This document shows positions 16,155 to 25,563 of a stretch of 64,000 bases of DNA, one piece after another. Position 1 is the stretch's first letter. Each line of letters opens with the position of its first letter. Made by a program: the position numbers and the translations under genes. The notes below the pieces were generated by a model that worked only from the letters and a program-made list of their open reading frames with translations, did no database searches and had not been told where the DNA came from. The stretch covers positions 1 through 64,000 of the forward strand of contig JBHELB010000016.1 in assembly GCA_041859045.1 (NCBI GenBank), written 5' to 3'. The DNA comes from JBHELB01 sp041859045. GTDB lineage: Bacteria > Hydrogenedentota > Hydrogenedentia > Hydrogenedentales > SLHB01.

Positions 16155-17492
16155 CTACAGCTCCATCGGCCCGAAGACCGGTGCGGCGAAGAGGTCGTCG
16201 CGGAGGTTGGTGGAAGGATTACAGCCTCGGCCGTAGTAGAGACAGCCCCCGGGTTGGACGCTGCGGGCAAGGGTGAGGAAGACCTTGCTACCCTCGGCGC
16301 GGGCGTTGGTGATGGGGATACGAGTTCCGTCCGGCGCCTCGACGAAGAAGCCCCAGATGTTGCGGCTGGGACGCAACTTCCCTCGGACATTCTTATAGGT
16401 GATGCGCAGCATGCGGCGAGCGTCGTCTTCAAAGCGCACGCGGTCGGGCGTGAGTGTAAGCGGGCCTTTCTTCTCGTATACGAGTGCGCGGGCCAGCGCT
16501 GCGAACCGCACCCCCATGCGGCGCATGGAGACGGCGTCGACGTGAATCGCGTCGGACAGCGTGGCGTCGATCGCCGCAGCCATCGCGACGTGGTCGAGTT
16601 CCCCGGCCAAATCCAGTTGGGCTTGTTGGATTCGGTTCCAACACGCGGCGGGGAAAACGTTCTCATCCACAAAGAAGCGCGACAATTGCGCGAAGATAAT
16701 AGGCAGTCTTGGCGCGCCGAGATCGGCCCGCAACGCCGCCACGAACCGTTTCATGCGATCTTTGTACAACGGCGCGGCCTCTTCGGATGCGTCGCTCTCG
16801 CCCTGATACCAGAGCACGCCCGCCACGCGCCCCCCGCAGACGCTTACGCGGCGCACCAGGCCGCCGTAGAGCGAGGCGCCGACAAGGTCTTTCTTCTCGG
16901 GGCTCCACTGCTCCATACTGGTGCCGCCGTGCGAACACATGATCAACCCAACGGGCACGCCCGTGGCCTTGTGGACCTCTTTGGCAAAACGAATGCCGAG
17001 CCCCGAGCCGATTTCCCGCCACGTGCGGTCATCATTGCGCAGCTTTTCATACTCCGCATCGCTCAGCGCAAATAACGCGCGATGCACGGAGTCGATCGAG
17101 TCGAACACGCGGCACAGCGGTTCCTTGGCGATGCCCCATTTCTCGGTGTAGTAGAAGCAATGGACGTAGCGCGAAGGCGGCTCCGCGTCGTAAAGGCGGC
17201 CGTAGCCGTCCATGTTCGACTGCCCCGCCAATACCCAGAGATCGCCGACGAGCAGGCCGTCCACTTTCACCTGGCGGCCGCTCTTCGTCTTGACCTCGAG
17301 CGTGTACGGCCCGCCCACGGGTACGCCCTGCAGGCCGCCGTTGACTGTTTGCCAAGAGCGCACGATTTTTTGTCCCGCGCGCAACTGTGCCTGCACGGGT
17401 TCACGCGAGGTAATGGGAATCGTAGCGACGTTGCGCTCGTTACGCTGAAACACTTGATCGCGCTGCGGCAGTTGCAGTCCTTCGAAATTCAT
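16155..17492 (-). CDS. Sialate-O-acetylesterase-like SGNH esterase
   Basis: A 445-residue carbohydrate esterase of the SASA (DUF303) type, removing O-acetyl groups from sugars. The nucleophile motif is GQSNMDG (Ser92), the second block is LWYQGESDA (228-235), and the catalytic Asp/His pair is in SDAIHVD (Asp313, His316). Flanking beta-rich regions are typical of the family. No signal peptide is visible, so it appears cytoplasmic, which is unusual for a glycan deacetylase. It follows the double-protease gene by 47 bp and may share its transcript; a strong terminator ends it. Confidence 0.82.
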   Translation of the reverse strand: MNFEGLQLPQRDQVFQRNERNVATIPITSREPVQAQLRAGQKIVRSWQTVNGGLQGVPVGGPYTLEVKTKSGRQVKVDGLLVGDLWVLAGQSNMDGYGRLYDAEPPSRYVHCFYYTEKWGIAKEPLCRVFDSIDSVHRALFALSDAEYEKLRNDDRTWREIGSGLGIRFAKEVHKATGVPVGLIMCSHGGTSMEQWSPEKKDLVGASLYGGLVRRVSVCGGRVAGVLWYQGESDASEEAAPLYKDRMKRFVAALRADLGAPRLPIIFAQLSRFFVDENVFPAACWNRIQQAQLDLAGELDHVAMAAAIDATLSDAIHVDAVSMRRMGVRFAALARALVYEKKGPLTLTPDRVRFEDDARRMLRITYKNVRGKLRPSRNIWGFFVEAPDGTRIPITNARAEGSKVFLTLARSVQPGGCLYYGRGCNPSTNLRDDLFAAPVFGPMEL

Positions 17493-17539
17493 ACGGCGCC
17501 CTTTCTATTCATTGCTCCCCCCGGTCCTATGACCTGCGC

Positions 17540-20500
17540 CTAGCGGGCAAGCCCCAGGATAATGTTAATGACTCGCTGAATGTCTTTGACGTTCACCGCA
17601 CCGCTACGATCCACGTCCGCCGTCGGCACGTCGTCGAGGCCGATCAGATCGTTGATGATTAGCTGTACATCCGCGACATTGATATACCCGTCCTGATTCA
17701 CGTCTTCCAGCGCGCCATCGAACCCCGGCGTGTAGGCGCGCGTCAGAACAGTGGTCTGTTTGCTCACGATGGTGACTGTTTCCGCCGGGGGACGCTGGGC
17801 ATTCGGCAACAACTGGTAACTAACCGTATGGGAACCGGGCGTCAATCCCTCGAGGATTGCTTGCGATTCCTGCCAGGGGCCGCCGTCCACGCACCACTTC
17901 CCACCATAGGAGAATGGATCCGCGGGATCCAGGAGTAACATGATCTGGAGCGCGCCCGCTGGCGGCTGAACGATAATGAACTGCTGCTTGGTGAGGGTAT
18001 ACGCGACGCCGCCCGCATAGGCGGTCAGGGTCACATCGTAGACGCCTGCCTCGGCGTAAACATGTGTGGGACTCCAGTCCGAACTGCTCTGACCGTCGCC
18101 AAAGTCCCACGTCCAGTTCTCGATCGGTTCGGAGGTGGAAACGGAGGCATTGTTGAAGGCAACGTTCAGCGGAGCGCGCCCGCTTGCCGGGAACGCCGTG
18201 AAGCCGAGATGAACGGGGGACGCGGGATGAACCTCCAAGGTGAAAAGAGATTCTCTTGTTTGTGTTGGAGCGCCGGAGTCAGATACGGCGGCGGAGAAGG
18301 TATAGAGCCCCGGCGTGGTGGGCGTTCCCGAGAGCTGGCCATCGGTGGAAAGCGTAAGGCCTTCAGGCAACAGCCCGGAGCAGGTCCATAACGACGCGCT
18401 GCCCGCGCCGATCGAGGCCGAGGCGTCCCGCGCGGACAACAAATAGTGCGTGCCGTCGCCTGAGGAGATGCCGATCGTCGGACTCAAGCCTGTCAACGCG
18501 CTGCCGTAGTGAAACGCGATTCGCCCGTCACGATAGAGCACGGCCTCGACGTCCACCGACATCGCGGTGTTTTGGTACGACGCCGCGCGCCATCGGATCG
18601 CGACGTATTCCTCGTTCACCGTCAAGTAGACATCGCCGCCGGTTTGGTTGGTCTTCAGATCGTCCCAGAGCGGCGCGATGCGCGCATGTTTCTTGAGTTC
18701 GGTAACGGAGTTGTCCCATTGGGCCGTCTGCAGCGCGAAATCGATGTAGCCATTCGAGGAAACATACAGTTTCGAATAGGTTTGTCCATAGAACGGGAAC
18801 GGCCACGGCAACACGAGCTGCCACATGGAGTCGTCCGCTCGCCATCCTTGCGCCGTGCCGCCGCCAAGCCAACCGCCCGCCGTCGTCAACTCGGCGTAGT
18901 CGCTGCCCGTTTTCACGCCCCAGGCATAGGGCGTGGACCCGCCGGTCGCCGTGAAGGCGTGCGAATAGGCGCTCTCGGCATAGGCGGGCGGCAACACGGC
19001 GGGCGACGTTATCTGCAACGGCACAAACACCTCGAGCGTGACGGTCTGTTGCGCGGTCGTCTGCAACGCGTCCGTGACTTGAATGGTGAATGTGAACGTT
19101 CCCGATTCGGTGGGGGTTCCTTCAATACGCTCACCGTCAATCACGAGTCCGGCAGGCAATGTACCGCTCGCCACACTCCACGCCAGAGGCGCAACGCCGT
19201 GGGTAGCCGTCAGGGTGAACGAATACGTCTGGTTCCGATAGGCCGCGGGAAGCGACAGCGGCGAAGTGATCGTGAGAACCCGCGGAAACACCGCGACCGT
19301 CGGGTCGCCAAAAACATGGTAGCGCGTGTAGTACGTTTGCCCGCTCCCGGGGAACGCGGCGTACACATGCTCTAGCCCAACTTCGAGCGCCTGTCCCAGC
19401 CCAAGGTCGGGGTTCGTCTGGAGCGCGGCAAACTCCCGCCGCTCCAGCACGTCGTCCTCGTTCCAGAACGTGTCGGCGCTTCCCGCAACGTACGCCACGC
19501 CGCGCGCGGTCGTCTCGAGCCATGCCTCGGCGAAGCAGTCGTCGTTCTGGAAGGCCCCCGTCTGGCAGCAATGCCCGAACACCACCGGCACATCGAGCGC
19601 ATTGGCGAGCGATGCAAGCTGCACCACCGAGTAGCTGTAGCCAGACCACATGTTCCACGCACCGTGTCCGGAGTAGACAACCGTATCGACGCCCCCATTG
19701 ATAACCGAAGTAAGCTCGGCGGCGCTGCGCGCTTTGCGGAAGAAACGCTCGTGACTAACCCCCGCGGGCACGGCGTTCGCAATGACCCATTCGTGACTTC
19801 CTTCGGCGATGCTCCACTCGCTTTCGTTATTTCCGTTCGACACCCAGACCATCTTGCCGTGTTTGCGCGCCCGCGCAAATGCGCCGATCTTCTGAACGTA
19901 CTGCGACACGGCCGAGGCCGAATCCAAAGAGATGCGTCCCACAACAAGGTCTTTGCCCAGGAAGTCCTCAAAGTCTTCGCCCGGATCCATCAAGGCATAC
20001 GGCAGATCCGAGAGAACGGAACCGGCGTAGAACGTGGGAATGCTCTCGATATCGCCAATAATCACGACGTACGCCGGGGCTTCTTGCGCATACAACGTTT
20101 GCAGTTGCGCGCGGATCGCGCTGGCGGGCGTCGCGGGCTCCACCGGGAGTGTGAATACCTCGAACCCCTCAGTTTGCTTCTGCTGAACATACGCCGCGGC
20201 GGCGGACGCCATCGGAGTGGGGTAAACCACCACCAACCCGGCAGGCGCCGTGTCCGATGTCAGCGCGGCATTCAACGTTGTGGACACGCCGTCGCTGACC
20301 GTCACGTTGTGAAACGTCTGCGGCAGGAAACCCGGCGCGGAGATCGTCACTGTGTACGTCCCCGAAAGAAGTGGCCGGTGATAGTCGCCCAACGTTTGGC
20401 CTGTGTACACCGGTGCTCCTTCGGACTGAACGGAGATTTTGGCCGCGAGCGGATTTCCCGAGGCCGCATTGGTGACGATGCCGTTGATGCCGGTCCGCGC

Positions 20501-22174
20501 GGCTTCGAGATACGCCAACATCGCGTCGCGGTTGTTGCTCCACAACGTCGGAAGCTGCGACGCCGCGGGCACAAACGTGTTCGACACCTCTATCGTCACG
20601 TGCAACGCCCCGAGATAACGATAGGCCCAGTCCTGAAACCCGCCTTCGACGGAATACCAGTCCGCGCCGTTCGTGATGCCGTTCGCAAACACCGTGCTGT
20701 TCCACATCGGCGTGTTCCGGCTCGAATACGTTCGGGACAGTTGCTGGAACAACGCGTCGTCGGGCGACGTCGAATACACACTGCCCAACCCGTCGTTGTC
20801 GTAGGGATAGTTCACCACAAGCGCGCCCGTGTGGAAATTGGCCATCACCGCGAAGCGGCGTTGCATGCACCACTCGATCACTCGTTGGACTTCAATGGGG
20901 CGGCTCCCCAGCACCGGGGGCGGACCGTCAAGGACATTGCCGATGGCCGAAGTGGCTCCGTCTGGGAAGATGCGATTCAGGTCAATGCCGTTGGCATTCG
21001 CACGAGTGGAGGCTTCGAGGCCGTCCGGGTTCATCGACGGCATCACCCAAATCTCGAAATCATTCACCAGCGCCCGAACGCGCGAATCGGTGGTGTAGCG
21101 CGACAAGAGATAGTCGATGAAATACATACACAACTCGAGCCCCGGCCGTTCGTTGCCGTGTATGTTGCCGACGTAAGCGGTCTCGGGTTCGTTTTCATCG
21201 GCGTTCGGGTTATCGCTGATCTTCAGCGCGTACAACTCCCGGTTCTGAACGCTTTTCCCGATCGACTCCAGCGTGCAGAGTGTGGGGTAGGTTTGCGCAT
21301 AGCCGTTGAGCGCGGCGACCATCCCCGCATAGTCGTGATACTGACCCAGCGCCTTGCCGGACGCTGGCACATCAGGCTGAGAGAGTTCGACAATTTCGTG
21401 TCCGGCCTGTTGCAGTTCCAGCAGTTCCGCGTCGGTGGCGTAAATCTTCAGCACGAGCCCCTGCCGCGACGCGACGTCGTACCCGTCCTCCACCAGCGCT
21501 CGCCATTCCGCGTCGGTCTTGCAGCGCACTTCCAAGAGATGGATAGTCCCCGTGCGCGGCCCGGCGGCCTTGGGCAACGGCGCGGCAGGGTACGTCAGCG
21601 TCAACCGCAACGCCGTGGGATATTGCAGAACTCCTTTTACAGGGTCGTACGCGAACGGGCGCAGCTCGACACTGGCATACGCGCGTCCCCGCTTGACATA
21701 CGTCCGCACCACCGGCTCCGAGGCCGCCGCGGATTTCGCCGGCCCTGCCGCCTTTTCACCCCGGTAGTAGGGCTCGTCGATGACAAACGGCGTCTCGACG
21801 CCATTTTTGGGCGCAGGCGGCTGATGGGGATAGACCCAATGCGGCGTGGCGGCCTCTTGTAGGTCGGACTCCTCGACGGAAACCTCAGGCTGAATGCCCA
21901 AGGGGATTTCCACCGTCTCGACGAACACCGGCAGCGCGGGCAGTCCCGGGGCGTTATCGGTCCCCGCATCGCCCGCCCGTACCTTGGTGTAGGTCCCGCC
22001 GTCGCGCGCCTGCACCGACTCAAGCGTGGGCGGTCCCAGACGCAGTTCCAGCGTGACGCCTTGCGCGTCCCGGGTTTCCGCCTTGCGTGCGGCGCCCTCG
22101 GCCTCTGAAAGCGCAGCCCAGAGCAATAGCCCGCTCAGCACCCAGAACGTCACGAAACCGCGCATGCTCGCCAA
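17540..22174 (-). CDS. Secreted double protease: M14 carboxypeptidase plus C25 gingipain-like domain
   Basis: A 1544-residue exported protein. Domains in order: signal peptide (1-28); gingipain-type propeptide-like region (about 35-270); zinc carboxypeptidase M14 (about 280-560) with HGNE (His339, Glu342), third zinc His448 in NFHTG and catalytic Glu529 in HVTIEVS; carboxypeptidase-regulatory-like beta domain (562-640); C25 cysteine protease (about 645-965) with His837 in SGHGAW and Cys869/870 in GHCCQTG; two putative-Ig modules with a beta-propeller-like insert (about 966-1325); a PKD domain (WTWDFGDG, about 1330-1420); and a dockerin-like C-terminus with two Ca-binding EF loops (DVNQDGYINVADVQ, DVDRSGAVNVKDIQ). 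The TTG start at 22174 has AAAGGA at good spacing; ATG 22165 is the alternative. Likely cell-surface or secreted and self-processed. Confidence 0.85.
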   Translation of the reverse strand: MASMRGFVTFWVLSGLLLWAALSEAEGAARKAETRDAQGVTLELRLGPPTLESVQARDGGTYTKVRAGDAGTDNAPGLPALPVFVETVEIPLGIQPEVSVEESDLQEAATPHWVYPHQPPAPKNGVETPFVIDEPYYRGEKAAGPAKSAAASEPVVRTYVKRGRAYASVELRPFAYDPVKGVLQYPTALRLTLTYPAAPLPKAAGPRTGTIHLLEVRCKTDAEWRALVEDGYDVASRQGLVLKIYATDAELLELQQAGHEIVELSQPDVPASGKALGQYHDYAGMVAALNGYAQTYPTLCTLESIGKSVQNRELYALKISDNPNADENEPETAYVGNIHGNERPGLELCMYFIDYLLSRYTTDSRVRALVNDFEIWVMPSMNPDGLEASTRANANGIDLNRIFPDGATSAIGNVLDGPPPVLGSRPIEVQRVIEWCMQRRFAVMANFHTGALVVNYPYDNDGLGSVYSTSPDDALFQQLSRTYSSRNTPMWNSTVFANGITNGADWYSVEGGFQDWAYRYLGALHVTIEVSNTFVPAASQLPTLWSNNRDAMLAYLEAARTGINGIVTNAASGNPLAAKISVQSEGAPVYTGQTLGDYHRPLLSGTYTVTISAPGFLPQTFHNVTVSDGVSTTLNAALTSDTAPAGLVVVYPTPMASAAAAYVQQKQTEGFEVFTLPVEPATPASAIRAQLQTLYAQEAPAYVVIIGDIESIPTFYAGSVLSDLPYALMDPGEDFEDFLGKDLVVGRISLDSASAVSQYVQKIGAFARARKHGKMVWVSNGNNESEWSIAEGSHEWVIANAVPAGVSHERFFRKARSAAELTSVINGGVDTVVYSGHGAWNMWSGYSYSVVQLASLANALDVPVVFGHCCQTGAFQNDDCFAEAWLETTARGVAYVAGSADTFWNEDDVLERREFAALQTNPDLGLGQALEVGLEHVYAAFPGSGQTYYTRYHVFGDPTVAVFPRVLTITSPLSLPAAYRNQTYSFTLTATHGVAPLAWSVASGTLPAGLVIDGERIEGTPTESGTFTFTIQVTDALQTTAQQTVTLEVFVPLQITSPAVLPPAYAESAYSHAFTATGGSTPYAWGVKTGSDYAELTTAGGWLGGGTAQGWRADDSMWQLVLPWPFPFYGQTYSKLYVSSNGYIDFALQTAQWDNSVTELKKHARIAPLWDDLKTNQTGGDVYLTVNEEYVAIRWRAASYQNTAMSVDVEAVLYRDGRIAFHYGSALTGLSPTIGISSGDGTHYLLSARDASASIGAGSASLWTCSGLLPEGLTLSTDGQLSGTPTTPGLYTFSAAVSDSGAPTQTRESLFTLEVHPASPVHLGFTAFPASGRAPLNVAFNNASVSTSEPIENWTWDFGDGQSSSDWSPTHVYAEAGVYDVTLTAYAGGVAYTLTKQQFIIVQPPAGALQIMLLLDPADPFSYGGKWCVDGGPWQESQAILEGLTPGSHTVSYQLLPNAQRPPAETVTIVSKQTTVLTRAYTPGFDGALEDVNQDGYINVADVQLIINDLIGLDDVPTADVDRSGAVNVKDIQRVINIILGLAR

Positions 22175-22293
22175 CCGAATATCCTTTCCAGCGCCTACCG
22201 GCTACTGCGGCAACAGTTGATGTCCATAGGACGCCCCATTATTGCATTCCCGGAAGATTTCGTAAAGCAATACCCCTGGCGCCTTTCGGGCGT

Positions 22294-22321
22294 TTGATTG
22301 CCGGGGACAAGTTTGTACAAT
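22294..22321 (+). promoter_or_regulatory. Candidate promoter of the histidine-kinase operon
   Basis: TTGATT (22294-22299) and TACAAT (22316-22321) with 16-bp spacing lie 43 bp before the kinase start, in the 190-bp gap between divergent genes. Confidence 0.4.
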
Positions 22322-22364
22322 ATCAAAGGATACGGTTCTGGGCGGGCAAGCGCGGGGGAGGACG

Positions 22365-24662
22365 ATGGCGAATAGCGACCTATATAATCCATCGCCCGTA
22401 CTATCATTCGACGGAACCGGCAGTATTCTGGACATGAATCCCGCCGCGCGGGCGCTGTTTCGCGGCGCGGAAGTCGGCCAAGCCCGGCTGATGGACCTCA
22501 TTCCCGAGGCAGAGGGCTTGCGCGTGGACGCCCTGATTCGCGCGGACGGTCAAGTCCGGTTGCATACCCATCAACAGCAGCGCCTTTACGAGTTCACGTT
22601 CGTAGGCGTCTCGGCGCAAAGCGCCGGGTTGGCCTACGGTCAAGACATCACCGAGGCGCACGAAACCCAGGAAACCCTGCGCCTTATGCTCGGGGTCACG
22701 TCATCCATCGACCGCGCCGACCTGTTCCGCTCCATTCTGCGTATGGTCGTTTCCGCGCTGGGCGTGAAAGCGGCGCTTGTCGCCGAGGAACTGGAGGCGC
22801 GCCCGCGGCGGTTTCGCACCGTGGCGCTTTGGCATGACCAAGGGTTCGCGCCCGATATCACCGTGCGCGCCGCGCAGACGCCGTTGGAGCAAATCCGCGG
22901 GGGCAATGATCGGAGCCTGCTCGTCCGCGATGGTCTTCAGACCGAATACCCTCGCTTCAAACTCGCCCGCCAATTCGGGGCCGTGAGCTATCTCGGGATT
23001 CCACTCAGCGGCTCCAACGGCCAGCCGATCGGCGTTGTGGCGGTGCTGGACGATGTGCCCCTGCGCGACGTGGAAGAAGCCGAGGCCATGTTGCGGGTGT
23101 TTTCGGGGCTGTTGGCGGGTGAACTCGAGCGCAAACGCGCGGAGGAACGTCTGCATGAGCTCTTGCAGAGTTACCGCCAGCAAACCAAGGAACTCTCGTG
23201 TCTGTGGGGACTGGCGGAGTCGATTCGCACGCGCGCGACCCTGGCCGAGATTTGCCAAGACGTCGTGGGGCTTCTCCCGTACGCATGGAGCCATCCCGCG
23301 CTCGCTGGCGCACGCATCCTCTTGGACGACGCCGCTTACCTGAGCGCCGAATTTGTGGAATCCCAATGCGGACTTTCCGCCTCCATCGTGGTTGGCGGCG
23401 TATCGCGCGGCATGGTGCAGGTGTTCTACCGCGAGTTGCCGGGACCGGGCGGCGACGAAGGCGTGTTTCTCCCCAGCGAGCGCAAACTGATCGATTCCGT
23501 GGCGCATACGTTGGGCGAAGCGTTGGAACGGCGCGCGGCGGAAGCGGAAAACGAAGAGAAGAATCTCTCGCTCGCCCGCGCCCGAAACCGCCTCGAAACC
23601 ATACTGCGCTGCTGCGGCGAGGGAATCGTCGTGACGGACATGGCGGGAAACGTGCAGATCATGAATCCTGCCGCGGCAGAGCTCTTAGGCTTGGGGGAAG
23701 AGGGCTGGGTCGATCGCAGTTTCCTAGGGTTGCTGCAAGACGAGGCGTTCCGCACGGCATGGCGCGAGACCGCCGCGGCGGGCGAGGATTTGGTCAAACG
23801 GGACCTGACCGCGCCGGGCAACCGGGCGCTCTGGGTCACGCGTACACGGTTGGCCGAGACGGAGAGCGGCGAGAGCGGATACGTCACCATTCTCAATGAC
23901 GTCACGAAAGAGCGCGCCATCAATCAGATGAAAACCGATTTCGTGTCGGCGGTGTCGCACGAACTGCGCACGCCGATGACCTCCATCAAAGGGTTCGCGT
24001 CCACGCTGCTGTATCGCCCCGACATCGACGCCGAAACCCGGACGCGCTTCCTGTCCATCATCGACACGGAAGCCGACCGTCTTACGACACTGATCGAAGA
24101 GTTGCTGCTGATTTCGCGCATCGAGGCGGAACGTGTCTTGATGGTCAACGATCCGATGGATATCGGACGCTTGGTGGAGCGCGTCGGGGCGTTGCTTGCC
24201 CCCGCAATGGGGCGAAAGAACATCACGTTCGAGCGCGACGTCCCGCTGGATCTCCCGCAACCCATCGGCGATATCGAGAAATTTCATGCCGTGGTCTTCA
24301 ACTTGTTGGACAACGCGATCAAATTCACGCCTTCGGGAGGGGCGGTCTCTATTCGCGCTCGTGTCGAGAGAAACTCTTTGATTATCGACGTATCCGACAC
24401 AGGCGAGGGCATTCCCCCCGAAGAGCAGGGCCGTATTTTCGAGCGGTTTTACCGCGTGCGACGCCCCGGCCAACAAACGCCGGGCACTGGACTGGGATTG
24501 TTCATCGCGCGCGAAATGACTACACTGCATGGTGGTCAGATTCGAGTCTCGAGTTCGGATGCAAGCGGAACGACGTTCTCTGTGAGCATTCCGCTGCAGG
24601 TCCAGGTAAGCCGGGAGCCGGAAGGCGCCCCCGGCGGACAAAGGGAGGCTTCCCATGACTAA
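22365..24662 (+). CDS. Soluble multi-sensor histidine kinase (PAS-GAF-GAF-PAS-HisKA-HATPase)
   Basis: A 765-residue kinase with no transmembrane segment, so it senses a cytoplasmic signal. Approximate domains: PAS (10-80), GAF (100-260), a second GAF-like region (285-410), PAS (415-525), HisKA with phospho-acceptor His532 in SHELRTPMTSIKGFAS, and HATPase_c with N-box FNLLDNAIKF, G1 DTGEGIP and G2 GTGLGLFIA. The GAF ligands cannot be predicted. Its last codons overlap the start of the next gene by 8 bp, so kinase and response regulator are translated together and are almost certainly a cognate pair. Confidence 0.92.
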   Translation: MANSDLYNPSPVLSFDGTGSILDMNPAARALFRGAEVGQARLMDLIPEAEGLRVDALIRADGQVRLHTHQQQRLYEFTFVGVSAQSAGLAYGQDITEAHETQETLRLMLGVTSSIDRADLFRSILRMVVSALGVKAALVAEELEARPRRFRTVALWHDQGFAPDITVRAAQTPLEQIRGGNDRSLLVRDGLQTEYPRFKLARQFGAVSYLGIPLSGSNGQPIGVVAVLDDVPLRDVEEAEAMLRVFSGLLAGELERKRAEERLHELLQSYRQQTKELSCLWGLAESIRTRATLAEICQDVVGLLPYAWSHPALAGARILLDDAAYLSAEFVESQCGLSASIVVGGVSRGMVQVFYRELPGPGGDEGVFLPSERKLIDSVAHTLGEALERRAAEAENEEKNLSLARARNRLETILRCCGEGIVVTDMAGNVQIMNPAAAELLGLGEEGWVDRSFLGLLQDEAFRTAWRETAAAGEDLVKRDLTAPGNRALWVTRTRLAETESGESGYVTILNDVTKERAINQMKTDFVSAVSHELRTPMTSIKGFASTLLYRPDIDAETRTRFLSIIDTEADRLTTLIEELLLISRIEAERVLMVNDPMDIGRLVERVGALLAPAMGRKNITFERDVPLDLPQPIGDIEKFHAVVFNLLDNAIKFTPSGGAVSIRARVERNSLIIDVSDTGEGIPPEEQGRIFERFYRVRRPGQQTPGTGLGLFIAREMTTLHGGQIRVSSSDASGTTFSVSIPLQVQVSREPEGAPGGQREASHD

Positions 24663-25554
24663 CGCGTCGCGCGGTTGCACCGTACTCCTCGTCGAGGATG
24701 ACCCGCACACCATCGAACTCCTGAGCTACAACCTAAAAGAGGCCGGTTTCGACATCCGCACGGCCTCCACTGGCCTCGAAGCGCTCGCCTTACTCGGGCA
24801 GGAGTCAGTCCAGGTCATCATCTGCGACGTTATGATTCCGACCCTCGACGGATTCGCGGTCCGCGAGGAGATTCTGCAGGACCCGGTGCTGCGCGATATC
24901 CCCTTTCTGTTTCTGACCGCGAAGACCATGGCCGAAGATCAGATCCGCGGACTGCGCTCCGGGGCGGACGAGTATATCACCAAGCCGTTCGACCCCGAGG
25001 TGCTTGTCGCGCGCATCCAGATCGTGCTTGAACGACGCGATAATCTCGCGCGGGTTTCGCGACTCGACGCGCTGACGCAGGTGCTGAATCGCGCGGCCTT
25101 CGAGCGCGAGGTTGGCCGCGAACTCGAACGCATTCGCCGGTACCGCAGCGTGGGGTCGCTGGTCTTCCTCGACATCGACAACTTCAAAAACATCAACGAT
25201 ACCCTTGGCCACGCGGAAGGAGACCGCGTGCTCAAGGCGTTGGCCGAACTGCTGCGTACGAACAGCCGCACGGTCGACCTGTGCGGCCGCTACGGCGGCG
25301 AGGAATTTGTCCTTTACTTCCCCGAGACCGCCGAGCCCGAGGCGCTCTACGTTGTGCGGCGCATGCAGCAGCGCTTTCGCTATGAGGCCGCGCCGGGGAA
25401 TGGGCATGTGACGTTCAGCGCGGGGACGGTCGAGGCGCCGCGCGACGGCACGGACTTTGCCACGCTGTGCGGCCGGGCCGACGCCGCGATGTATGTGGCC
25501 AAGCGCCAAGGGAAAGATCGAGCCGTCGCATGGCGGCCGAACATGGAGAGCTAG
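24655..25554 (+). CDS. Response regulator with diguanylate cyclase (REC-GGDEF)
   Basis: A PleD-like 299-residue protein. The receiver domain (1-125) has the acidic pocket (EDD), phospho-acceptor Asp58 in ICDVMIP and Lys in ITKPFDP. The GGDEF domain (about 135-292) has the active-site motif GGEEF at 214-218, and RTVD at 205-208, exactly five residues upstream, is the inhibitory I-site. It is therefore predicted to make c-di-GMP upon phosphorylation, with product inhibition. Overlaps the kinase gene and is 9 bp from a glycosyltransferase gene, suggesting kinase-controlled polysaccharide output. Confidence 0.93.
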   Translation: MTNASRGCTVLLVEDDPHTIELLSYNLKEAGFDIRTASTGLEALALLGQESVQVIICDVMIPTLDGFAVREEILQDPVLRDIPFLFLTAKTMAEDQIRGLRSGADEYITKPFDPEVLVARIQIVLERRDNLARVSRLDALTQVLNRAAFEREVGRELERIRRYRSVGSLVFLDIDNFKNINDTLGHAEGDRVLKALAELLRTNSRTVDLCGRYGGEEFVLYFPETAEPEALYVVRRMQQRFRYEAAPGNGHVTFSAGTVEAPRDGTDFATLCGRADAAMYVAKRQGKDRAVAWRPNMES

Positions 25555-25563
25555 GAAGCGCCG

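Noticed and set aside
19571..21862. A 763-codon open frame antisense to the double protease
   Set aside because: The minus-strand gene has clear peptidase motifs over its whole length; the plus-strand frame has low-complexity, Arg-rich composition and no domain, as expected in GC-rich shadows.
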